Source of the DNA: Allolobophora icterica
Lineage: Eukaryota; Annelida; Clitellata; Crassiclitellata; Lumbricidae
Length of the DNA: 64,000 bases
Assembly: GCA_963556255.1 (NCBI GenBank)
Contig: OY744616.1
Coordinates: 762,110 to 826,109 of the forward strand
Reading direction: 5' to 3'
Translations under genes and position numbers: made by a program
Shown here: positions 1-10,900 of the stretch, piece after piece
Layout: every line of letters starts with the position of its first letter
Numbering within the stretch: position 1 is the first letter of the stretch
Notes under the pieces: generated by a model
Told to the model about the DNA's origin: nothing
Seen by the model: only the letters and a program-made list of their open reading frames with translations
Databases searched by the model: none

Positions 1-90
1 CTATCTGTGTGTCTGTTTGTCTGTCTCTCTCTGTCACTGTCTATCTCTCTCTCTCTCTCGCTATCTCTGTCTCTCTCTCCCTTTCTCTCT
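1..90. repeat. CT/CTGT-rich simple repeat
   Basis: A low-complexity pyrimidine stretch of CTGT and CTCT words. No coding frame here is believable. Confidence 0.8.
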
Positions 91-1080
91 ACTCAGTGTG
101 GACTTCGTCTCGTTGCTCTTTCGTGGTAAATCCCAATCGTAAATCTTCAAATGATAGAACTCCTTCTCTGTGTCAGTGATGGAAGCGCAGGTTGTAATCC
201 ATTCGCGGTGAATGTTTCACTTCCTCGATTCAGTCTACGAAAGGCAGAGAACCCTTTCACCGTCATCCAAACCCCTGTAACAAAGATCGATGGTAGAAAC
301 GATGGTCAGTTTAATCTCAGTTTAATCGATACCTGAAACAGATTCAGTAGTGGCATCGATTTACCACAGGAACAAACGAGGCCACGGGGTCAGAAGCGGA
401 ACATCCGCGAGGGTGGAAAAACTTAGAAATTAAAGTTATACATTAAATTTAATCTAACACTACATACATACATAAAAACATACACATATACACAAAACCC
501 GACGTGCACGCATGCATACTTCTATATATTTCTCACGCAGAGACTGTTGAGGATATTTTACTCCGTGTGGACTTTGATGTGTTTTAGGTCATGGGGGAAT
601 GAAATGTGTTGTTTATTTCAGCGTCTTAAGTCCGATGGACAGACGAATTGTACCTGATGTGACCCTCTGGACTTAACCGGAAGCAGCTGGTGGTGTGGAT
701 GCTGCCACTGATGCTGCTTCGCAATTCCGATCTTTACAATCGTCACAACCAATTAGCATCTGTCAGGAGTCCGGAGGCAAATGAGACGGAGGCTAAGAGG
801 CACACGCTTAATCCCGGTGTCTGTGAATGGCTTAAGATGGAACTTCTTCGAGAGAGAGATGTTTCGTGGATATATATATAAGAATATATATATAAGTATA
901 TATATATATATATCACTCTGGAGGTCATCTGTTAGAGTCAGGGCTTCGAAGGATGGTTTAGGAGAGCTGAGGGAGTTGCGAGGAGAGGAAGAGATGACAG
1001 GAGACAGCTGCAGAGTGAGTTTAAGTTACCGACTTCGATAGCATGTTACGGATTCATGCTATAGAAGAAAAAGAAGACGG
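91..1080. other. No gene recognised
   Basis: Short open frames only, none with a recognisable protein or splice structure. A TA/ATATAT microsatellite sits at about 868-915. I see nothing else I can support. Confidence 0.5.
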
Positions 1081-1082
1081 TT

Positions 1083-1300
<218 letters not shown>

Positions 1301-1305
1301 CAGTT

Positions 1306-1443
1306 CACTTATTATAGTTGAGTTGACTAGGGTGCGCAAGAGGAGCTGAAATCTTCAAAGAAATTTCTTCCCTGGGGGATTTGAAGCCCCGACATTTCGT
1401 TTGACAGTCGAGTACACCAACCACTTGACTATGGCGCCCCTCC
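1306..1443 (-). repeat. tRNA-derived SINE, family 2 (copy 1)
   Basis: Read on the minus strand, it opens with a tRNA-like head: box-A-like TAGTCAAGTGGTTGG, a CTGTCAA anticodon-loop-like stretch and box-B-like GCTTCAAATCC. A body follows and ends beside the (ATT)n microsatellite. The acceptor halves do not pair, so this is not a working tRNA gene. The head and about 60 bases of body match a plus-strand copy at 47509-47640, which shows it is a dispersed family. Confidence 0.65.
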
Positions 1444-2945
1444 ATAGACAAGAAGCTTAGAAATGGCGACTGCGAACAGTTCAAACTTGAAAGCGCCATC
1501 GAATAAAAGAATTGAAACAGCGACACTGAAACTTCCATCGAAATCACTTGTAACTGCCGGGGTGGAACAAACTGAAGGCCCCGTTTAAACAAAAGAGGTC
1601 TTATAACAGCCATAATGCTACGTTAAATAATATCAAATGTAATCCGTATATATAACTCATCCTTCAAATCATTTAGCTATTCAATCTGCAAATCATCGGC
1701 TAAGTCACTTCACTATTCAATCTGTAAATCACTCCACAGGCCGAAGTCATTCCGTAAATATATCTATAAATAAATCCGTGAATTAATCGGTAAACCAATC
1801 CGTAAACCAATCCGTAAACCAATCCGAAATTAACCAGTAAAGACTCAATCCGAATAAAATGTCTTTCATATAGTTTCATCTGGGAATTCCTCCGTTTGCT
1901 GTTCTGGATTCTTGTTACGGTTTGCACAGAAAAGGCGCTTCAGAAGTTACTAATTACCGATGAGCGTGAACAGGTAGTTACCTTTCTGGCTGCGGAAACA
2001 GCGTTGAACGACTCCCGCTGTCGACAGACGCTATGACCGACTGCAAAGCCTCAGACCCAAATCCATCGTTTTATGCAAACGATTACAAAGACACGCAGGC
2101 GGAGGAGAAGCAGGAAAAGGAGAAGAAGGAACCCGCAGGTGCTCAGCGGGCTCGGTCGAAGTCTGGGACAGACCGCCTACCTGATTGGCGCATCATAACC
2201 GAATATCACGTGGGCGGATCAACCTACAAAGCGCCGCTCAGCGGTCAGAATTGCAACTCACTGATACGGTGTGGGTCGGCGTGCGGTACGTCGTGGTCAA
2301 ACAAAAAAGTAGGCTGCCGTTTTGGATACGAGTGTTGACAACAAAGCAGTCAGGGCTGTGTCCAGATGAAACGCATGCTTACATAAGGGTAAAGATTACA
2401 CACTGTCTTGTTAAGTTGTTTACATGGTTCTATAGAAACTGTTCAGCAGCCTGGTGTCATGGTCGAAGGTTTGTGCAAATATCCACACAGGTGACGTAAC
2501 TTGGTATTTTCTACTGATATTATTTTGTTTACAATTCTTACCGGTTTCCCTGCGCTGTTTAACTTAACGGAATTTCATTAAGTAAACTAGAACCGTTTCC
2601 AAACGTTTTAGCGACGTTGCAGTGTTTCCTAAAGACGCTAAATTAGCTCGATGCACACGTGATCGACGTCACGTGGTCTACAGGTAAATCTGACCGATTT
2701 TATTCGACCTTTGACCCAAGGTAACTACACGAAGGTGATCTTCGTATTAGAAGAGTTTTGCATAACAGAACAACTCAGCCAATCAATTGCGTGGAATAAC
2801 ACAAAAGACGAGGATAAGTTCATTTTTTCTGGTGCGCTGTGTAATTGTTCTGTGAAGAAAGAGTCACCAACCAACGCCTTCCATCGATGGCACAGCACTC
2901 ATCCATCCCACTGCGCTTCTTATCCCCAACCATATCACTGCCATA

Positions 2946-2998
<53 letters not shown>

Positions 2999-3080
2999 CA
3001 TATATTCATATATCATATAGACTATATCTATTTATATGTATATGTATACATGAACGGATTTTACCAATTTATATATGTCT
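1444..3080. other. No gene recognised; short repeats
   Basis: Contains a small degenerate array of AATCCGTAAACC-type units at about 1735-1830 and a (TA)n run at 2948-2994. The 101-codon frame at 2033-2338 has a Glu/Lys-rich patch but no recognisable domain or splice context; I do not call it a gene. Confidence 0.45.
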
Positions 3081-3212
3081 AAAAATGATATGTGGCTGTG
3101 TATACGATCCATCTATTGATATGTTTGACGCCGATGTATATATATATATAATATATATAATTATATATATATTATCGCCATCAGGCATCAAACATATCAA
3201 TAGATGGATATA

Positions 3213-3834
3213 CACTGTGAACGGGAAAAAACCAGACCTCTACAATAAATAGGGAAATAAGCACCAAATATTGAAAATGTTATTGAGCCTAAAACTATTT
3301 TATTCCAAACTATAATCTCAGATAATAATGCGCTAAAGCAGTTAAAAATTGACGTGACCGTGACGTCATTTGTAATAAAACATCCGTTACAACAGGATGT
3401 GCTCCGGCACACCGAGCTCACGATACTGTTGAACTTCTTACAAACGAAACTCCAGATTTCATACCCCCTACACTTTGGCCTCCAAATAGCCCGGATCTTA
3501 ATCCCGTGGACTACAAAATCTGGGGTATGATGCAAGAAAAAGTTTACAAGACAAAGGTGCGCGATGTCGGAGAACTGCGTGAACGTATAACTCAGGCATG
3601 GGATGAATTTGATCAAGCTGTAATCGATTCAGCAATTAGTCAGTGGCGAGCGCGCCTTTGTGCGTGTGTTGAGGCCAACGGAGGACATTTTGAACACACA
3701 TTATGACTAAAAATAATAGTTATATGATTCATATCGTTTAAACTGAAGTTCCACCACGTTATATTAAAATATGCAAATTATTACAAAAATTATCGTAGTA
3801 ATAAGAGAGGTCTGGTTTTTTTCCGTTCACAGTG
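3213..3834. mobile_element. Internally deleted Tc1/mariner element
   Basis: The ends form inverted repeats of about 29 bases: CACTGTGAACGG... at 3213 and ...CCGTTCACAGTG ending at 3834, with one mismatch seen. TA dinucleotides flank both tips (3211-3212 and 3835-3836), the usual Tc1/mariner target duplication. The element is 622 bp, about half the usual size, and keeps only the transposase 3' part. Confidence 0.85.
3390..3706 (+). pseudogene. Mariner transposase, C-terminal remnant
   Basis: The frame ending at the TGA at 3704-3706 keeps the third-aspartate region of mariner transposases, WPPNSPDLNPVDYKIW, and the downstream helix-rich tail. Upstream, the second-aspartate region (QQD...APAH-like) is present but broken by a single-base frameshift at about 3393-3400. 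The N-terminal DNA-binding half and first catalytic aspartate are missing, so no active enzyme can be made. It lies wholly within the inverted repeats of the 622-bp element. Confidence 0.8.
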
Positions 3835-3907
3835 TATATATATATATATATATATCGGCATCAAATATATCAATAGATGGACCGCATACAGTCACATATC
3901 ATATTTA

Positions 3908-4434
3908 CAAGTCATATTGATGTCGTATATCAACTTACATAATAACCGTTGTACGTCTGTCTGTCTGTCCCGTAAACAAACACTATTGTGACGTCACTAT
4001 ACTGTCGCCTTGGCGACGGTTGTCTTGACGGTTGTCTTGACGACGGCTATAGGCCTATAATATGACGTTATTGTTATCACTGCAATAATAATTGTTTTTT
4101 TATATACCGTGATTTTTCACGGGTTAGGACAGCTAGTATACAAATATATATCAAATATATACACACTTACATAAATACCCAAATACAAATATATACTTCA
4201 TTGGTACGTGTATATAAATATATATAATTATCTTCATACAGACATGCGTCTTTTATCGTCATTTGCACGCCTTCTGCATTTCTACTCTTGAGATGAATAT
4301 GATTTGCTAAAAACGTTATCTCCTCTTCCTCGCATTCTTCTTGTTTTGATTCTTCTTCTACATTTTATCTTTTTACCTTATCGCGATTTGACGTCGACGA
4401 TGACCTCATTGAACTAAGACAATTCTTTATAGTG
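3908..4434. other. No gene recognised
   Basis: AT-rich DNA with scattered TATATA runs and a short GACGGTTGTCTT direct repeat at about 4010-4045. Nothing else seen. Confidence 0.5.
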
Positions 4435-4860
4435 CCATATTTTCTTCTTCTTCTCTACTTCACTCTTAATTATTGCTTCCTCTATGCCACTCTTACTCTG
4501 CCATCCGCTCTGTCTCCATTCCTCTCTGCTTCTCTTCCTGTTTCTCAGCCCTTCCTCTCTAGTTCTCTGTCCATTTCTTCCTCCCTTCCTGGCAATTCTC
4601 CTCTGCCTGCCTCTCCTTCTCAACCTCTCAGCCTCTCCTTCTCTCTGCTTCTCAAGCCATCTTCCGCTTTTCCTCTCTTCTCTCCTTCCTCTCAGTCTCT
4701 CCTTCTCTTTGGCTCTCTGCCCATCTACCTCTCTTTCTCTCTTCTCCTCTCAGCTCCTTGGCTTCTCTGTCTCTCAACTTCTGTCTGTTTCTCAATCCCT
4801 TTAACCTCCCTCCCCCCTTCACCGCTCTCTCTCAGCCTCCCTTCGTCAAACGCCTCCTTA
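4435..4860. repeat. Polypyrimidine tract (CT-rich, 0.4 kb)
   Basis: The plus strand is almost all C and T, in degenerate TTCTCTCC/CTCAGCCTCTC words. The Leu/Ser-rich open frames across it follow from this composition. Confidence 0.85.
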
Positions 4861-5440
4861 AGATTACTTAAACACAATTCCCCGTATTTAGAACAGTAAT
4901 ATTTAACCCAGACCCAATTTCCGAAACCCTTTGACCGCTGTCAGTTCGACCTATACCTGTGGAAAGGGGGCGGATGGACGGTAGATGGCAGTAAGAGACA
5001 CGGATACCGGATATCCGGTGGGATTTGAGGGCGCCAATGATTCCAAAAGTGCATCGCGATCGCTTAATTAACTCGAAAACCGGATGTGTAAATTGGTTCG
5101 CTGTCCTGCACCGGAAGTAAACCCGACTTCTGTAGGAATCGGAGAGTTGCCGCAAGAGGGCGCATCAAGTCTTCTTATGCATGACGTCTAAAGGCAACGT
5201 CGTTTATTGTCTGCTCGATGCGCTATATAAATTTTGAAATATGGTAAAGGTTGGGTATGTAAACACTAAGTAAAGTATAGGATACGATTAGCTTTGGTAG
5301 GAGCTGTGTGGTAAAGTAAGGTTATTATTAATAATTGTATTATTATCGCTACTACTACTATTACTATTATTAGGCCTACGCATTTATTTAGCGCCGCTGT
5401 CTAATTAATCACCTAGCGTCAATCGATCGCTCTGAAGAAA
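4861..5440. other. No gene recognised
   Basis: Unique-looking sequence; the 95-codon minus frame has no recognisable features. A short ATTATTA run lies near 5325-5370. Confidence 0.45.
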
Positions 5441-5695
5441 AGGGAAAGAAAGAATTAGATGAAGAAGAAGAAGAAAAAGAAGAAGAGAAAAAGAAGAAAG
5501 AGAGAAAAAAGAGGTGCAGAAAGAAGAAGATAAAAAAAGAATAAGAAAAAGAACAAGAAAAAGAAAAAGGAGACAAAGGAGGAAAAGAATCAGAATAAAA
5601 AGAAAAAGAGAAAAAAAGAAAGAGGTAAAGAGAAAGAAAAAAGGAAGAAGAGAAAAAGAAGAAGAAGAAGAAGACGAAGACGAAAGTAAGAAAAT
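5441..5695. repeat. Polypurine tract (GAA/GAAAAA-rich)
   Basis: The plus strand is nearly all A and G. This is the opposite strand bias to the 4435-4860 tract about 0.6 kb upstream. Frames across it read Lys/Arg/Glu or Phe/Ser and are compositional. Confidence 0.85.
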
Positions 5696-6983
5696 GACTC
5701 TGGCCCTTTGCTTGCATCAGCCATTTTGGAGTCTTTCGCTACACTTAGATATAAATATTCGTTTATTATATCATCCAGGATGTCAAACCGCATCCTGGAA
5801 CACAGAGGTCAACTTAGAGAGTAAAGAAACTTGGTCTCGCAATATAGAATATTAGCGCACTATGTATACAGTCCTTGTCCAGGCGTTTAGGTCGTATATC
5901 GGGTGTATAGAGTGGGCAAACGCATTCTCCCACTACGTGCGTGGCACTTAAACGAGAGCAAACTGGCAGGAAATGGATAATTCACGACTTGACAGATTGT
6001 TATTTAGAAGTCCACGTGTGACCTCTAAACCAACGCTGCATCGATTTCTGACAGCGTGATGGATGTGTCTTGCGATCCAACGGCTGGCTGAGCGGACTGT
6101 CAACGGCTGTTACCGTTGAACTTTCAGACTACTACATACCATGTAGGCATTGGATGCTCTGCAGCATTGCGTAACGTTTCGTAACGTATCATAGAATAAC
6201 TTCCTCATTTGTTCCGCCATTTTGTTTTCATCGGCCATTTTGTAATCTTCCACCAGCAAAGAAGGTCGTGTTTGATTTCGTAAAACAATTGTAGCGACCT
6301 CTCGAGCAGTCCTGTGGGCAACTGGTGACAGTTTATCTCATCACAACCCTTTACCTTTACGTAATCAGCATATTTTGACGATCTCTTCACCATTTTCTGG
6401 TTTTATTGCAAACGTTTTGCAGATTTTTAATCCTGCTATCTGTCACATATTTACTTTCCATTGGTCCACCTAGGCCTATTCGCTGTGTTTAGCAAGTAGC
6501 CTTTACATTGTCTAAAGCCCTAGGGCCTATGTAGGCCTACTCCATAGAGCCTGAATGTTTGAAATATAACAGGAGCAGAGTTTATGAGCATGTATGCAGA
6601 GGTAAATCTAAGTACAGATTAACAGAACTACTTTTAAACTGTTTAAACTTAACAATAGATAGCATGAAAGGATGTCCTCTATTGCGAAGTAAGTAGGCTA
6701 CATGTCCTCAAGAAAACTGTCGTAAGAGCTGACGAAGCCGTCACGAAGGTATAGTGGTCGAGGAACTGCGATTTCTGGAAGAGCTTCCTGTCTGCTCGAG
6801 CAATCAGCTCTTCTGTATTTATGAAACGTCTCGAAAATATCTGAAGCCCTGGTGTACATAATGACGTGTGTACCTAACCATGTATGCCTATGTATCATAG
6901 CAATTTATAGCATAGCACTTTGTAGCATAGCATAGCATGAGATAACAGAAATACACATGGAAAACTGCTACTTGGCAAAATAG
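5696..6983. other. No gene recognised
   Basis: No convincing coding signal. Bases 6979-6983 (AATAG) are the left copy of the target duplication of the retrotransposon that follows. Confidence 0.5.
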
Positions 6984-7709
6984 TGTCGCAATCGAAGGTT
7001 TCCCAGTCGATTGTTTGCCGTGTGTGATGTCGACCCTCGATTGCTTGTTCTTTTACTTGCACTTTTATTTAACGTGCCTAACTTTTCTCTAGAAGATTCA
7101 CGACGAACTTTGTTTAGTTAATAAATGAATTTAATTAAAGAAACAAATATATATACACTAACTCTACGGGAACTTCCACGTAGTATTAAAGCGTTTAGAT
7201 ATTAACTCGGACTATCTCAAATGTTGCTTCGTACAGCCTAACTACAGATCGTTCTTTCGCGTCAGTCTCTGAATCTGACGGACTATACTCTGCCGCCCCG
7301 CTGGTCGTTCCTCCCGATGTTTTTCGCTCGACCGATGTTCACACGTCGCGTTCGTCAGCAGTACAAGTCCCGTGTTATCCGTTCCCTTCTGTTAAGTAGG
7401 AACTCCAGCGTGCATCAGTCAGCCCCCCTCCCCACGTCAAGCTATCGTCAATTAGTGTCAGATTGCTCCTCGATACGCGGGTCGTCGCTCGCCTGCAGCG
7501 CGGGCGGTGTCTGGTTACACCATAGCCGCGAGGTGTCCTATTACACCTTGGCTGTGTGGTGTCCGATTACACCTGGGCCTCGCTGTCTTCATTGTTGCCC
7601 AAGTGGAGACTGGCTTTTCGTCCGTCATCATCCTATCTCGACCGGCAACGACGCTTACATCATAATGATGATGCCATCTCGTCGTTGTTGTCGATCTCCT
7701 CACGCGACA
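6984..7709 (-). repeat. 3' LTR of the Gmr1-type element
   Basis: 726 bp, bounded by TGTCGC and GCGACA. By eye it differs from the 5' LTR at one base only (A at 6995 against G at 13409). The 188-codon plus frame within it recurs in the other LTR and is not a gene. Confidence 0.95.
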
Positions 7710-7720
7710 CCTCCCTTCCC
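7710..7720 (-). promoter_or_regulatory. Polypurine tract (plus-strand DNA primer site)
   Basis: On the minus strand GGGAAGGGAGG directly abuts the 3' LTR, the position expected for the polypurine tract that primes second-strand synthesis. Confidence 0.8.
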
Positions 7721-7900
7721 GGGGGAGGACAAAGCCAGTCATTGGTTCGCCTCCCGGCTGAGAATGATGTCGTTCCCTCCATCGATTTCCTCCAGACCAT
7801 GTCCTCGTCGTTCCCATGAAAAATACAAAATATCAGCACAGTTAGAAATATATTTACAGTCGTCGCGGTGCCTTACATGGTAGTCCGCCTTCTTCCTCAA

Positions 7901-10900
7901 TCATAGTCTGGACAAAAGATCAGCGGGAATATTCAGCGCCCCAGGACGATATTTAAAAGCGATATCAAAGTCCTGGAGTGCCAGAGCCCACCTCGCAAGT
8001 TTAGCACTTGTGGGCGTAGAAGCAGTTAGGAAAGTCAAGGGATTGTGATCAGAATAGAGGGTGGTCCTTGACATAAAAATCCAATTCCTAAACTTCTTCA
8101 ACGCAAAGATTACAGCATACGCTTCGCGTTCCACAGTGGACCAACGCGCTTGCGTAGCATCTAATTTAGAACTGGCGAAACATATTGGCCGTTCTGTTCC
8201 ATCGTCTTGAATTTGGAATAAGCAGCAACCGACTGCTTTGTCTGAAGCGTCAGTCGATAAACCAAACTCTCTGCCGTAGTCAATTGTCTGCAAACATACA
8301 GCGTTATTCAAATCGTGCGTAAGTTTATCTAGCGCATTTTGATGTTCAATTCGCCAGGGTATCTTAGCAGGCACTGATTTCTGGGTCAAGTCAGTGAGAA
8401 TTCTGGCTGTCTCAGCCAGGTTAGGGATGAAGTTCCTAAAATAACTGAAGAAGCCAATTAATCTCCGTATGTCCTTTTTGGACTCGGGTTGAGGGATTTT
8501 CCCTAGCCCTGCGATTTTCATAGGATCCGGTTCAATGCTCCCTGATCCGATCAGGTGACCTACAAACGTTGTTTGTCGCCTAGCAAACGAACTCTTCTTA
8601 ATGTTAAGGGTCAGACCCGACTGTTGAATAGTCATAAAGTATTTCTCTAGGTGTTTCATGTGATCCGGCCACGTCATCGAGTGTACTGCCATGTCATCCA
8701 CAAACGTCTCAGTGAAGTCGCGAATGGGATGAAGGACCTTTGACATGCATCGGATAAAAGAATTTGAGGCTGACTTTAAACCAAAGGGCAGTCGTACGAA
8801 CTCAAATAGGCCAGCGTCACATACGAAGGCTGATAACCAACGAGAGTCCTTGTGGAGTCCAATCTGGTAGTATCCTTGACGTGCGTCAAAGCAGGATATG
8901 AAGTTTGCACTTCCTACCTTCTGTAACACTTCCTGGATGTCGGGGGTGGGGTATGCGTCACCCGCCGAGAACTTGTTTACATACCGGTAGTCAATGGCCA
9001 GTCTTAAACCGCCTTGACCTCCCTTTTTCACAACGCACACAACGGGACTAGCCATTTCACTATGTGAGGGAGTGATGATACCTAAGGCCAAAAGTTCGCG
9101 GATCTGCTTCTCCATCTCCGGTTTGAGCAGTTCCGGCACCTTATAGGCTCGCAAACTCTTCGGCCTGAACTCCGCGCTAACAGTGATTGTGTGTTCTAGG
9201 ACGGGACAGAAACCTGGTTTGTCCGAGAACACATCTGGAAACCTGTCTAACAGATTAAACAGCTGTTTCCGTTCGGGTACCGTTAAGTGTGCAACGGCAA
9301 TAGGGTCTACTTGTGCACTGGGCCTTGTCTGACTCGTGACGAAGCTACCCACTGCTTCCCCGTGACCGAAGTCTTCGTCCTTCTCGAACAGAATGGAGCA
9401 ATTGTTAATCAATGCTTGCTGTATTCTTTCGTTATATTTGCGAATACGATTTGCATGTAATAAGCGGCTTTTGCCCCCTATTTCCACGATGTATGTGTAG
9501 GGCGATTTCACCTGAGCGATGATGGCCGGGCCTTGCCATTGGCCCTCCTTCTTTGCTCCTCGCGCTTCCAGTGATTGGATGATGACTTTATCCCCTACTT
9601 CGTAACGCCTGTCCATGCTTCTTAAATTGTAATGAGTAGCATAGCGCTGCTGTTCGATGTCTGAATAATATTCGGCATATAATTTAGACATTTCAAGGTT
9701 ATCCCTTAATTGGTCCAAGTAAGCTGCGGCGCCTGTGCCCAGACTTAATGGAGAATCCCGCTCTCCCGCCCATTCCTCAGAAAGGACAGATAGAGGTCCT
9801 TTAGGCAGGGTACCATACACCAGGGTGTAGGGACTCACGTGGGTGGTTGCCGAGGGGCGTTCCCTTAAGCTCCAAAGCACGTAAGGTAACAGTCTGTGCC
9901 ATCCCCTCGGGTTTTCTTCTGCCAATTTATGAATCATGGTCTTCAGTGTGGCATTGCAGCGCTCCACTAGACCTTGTGACTCAGGATGTGCGACTGGCCC
10001 AAAGCGTGGTGAGCACCCCATACGATGCAGAAACTCTTGGGTTAATTTGCTGTTGAAGTTCGATCCGTTATCGGACCTAATCGTTTTTGGAAAACCGAAG
10101 GTCGTGAAGATTTGCATGTATGCATCACACGTCGCTTTTGCCGTTAATGATTTCAGAGGATAGGCCATCGGCCATCTTGAAAATTGGTCAACTACCACTA
10201 AGGCGTAGTTGTACTCGGGTTTTGGGCTTGTGGGGTCTACGTTGGTAACTATAGGCCCTATACAATCTGCCACTAGACAGCCGAATCTGGTCTCGTCGTT
10301 GCGAGGGATAGGAGTTATGGGGGCCCGCTGCGCCACTCGCAGCGGCGCATGCCTTTGGCAAATGTCGCAAGATGCACAATATTCCTTCACTATATCCTCC
10401 ACGTTGGGAAACCAGAAATTCAGTTTGATTCGGTCCTTAGTCGTTTTCAACGCCATATGACCTGCGAACGCAGCGTCATGTGCTAAGTTTAAGACCTTGT
10501 CTATTCTTTCTTTAGGTAAACACAGTTGTTTTACAGAATGCCCAGCTATTTTGTCTTTATGAAAGAGCAAATTGTCTTCGAAGAAGAAGTTCTTCGCCCC
10601 AATTTTCCCGTGGGCCAAGAATGGTGCTAGTGTCGAACATTGTGCTTGTTCGGCCGCCATCTTGCTTCTGCCTACTATTGTGTCTTCCTTGGGTGGGGGT
10701 GGTATCTCAGGATTGAAGAACTGCTCTTCAGTATCCGTTTCTTCGGGACTGATTTCTCCTACACTCTCACTGTCTGCCTGAGCGACCGTGAAGTAATCTT
10801 CGCCTATCAGCGCCCTAAGTCCCTCTACCTCCTCCCCTCTCTCCTCTTCCTCACTCGTCTCAGTCCTTGTGACCGCCTGCGCTTCTGAAATTTGGTCTAT

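Larger units (their letters stand above)
3083..3907. mobile_element. AT-rich palindromic MITE-like element, host of the mariner insert
   Basis: A block of about 53 bases at 3083-3137, containing ATCCATCTATTGATATGTTT, recurs as its inverse at 3855-3907. A shorter inverse copy lies at 3180-3208. The arms enclose TA-rich DNA and the 622-bp mariner element. The symmetry suggests a fold-back or MITE-type element. Its own target duplication is not clear, so the ends are approximate. Confidence 0.55.

Noticed and set aside
2033..2338. Short host gene
   Set aside because: No domain, no splice context and ordinary length for chance frames in this composition.
7317..7883. 188-codon plus-strand frame, with a near twin at 13731-14177
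   Set aside because: Both lie mostly in the LTRs, antisense to the element, without recognisable domains.
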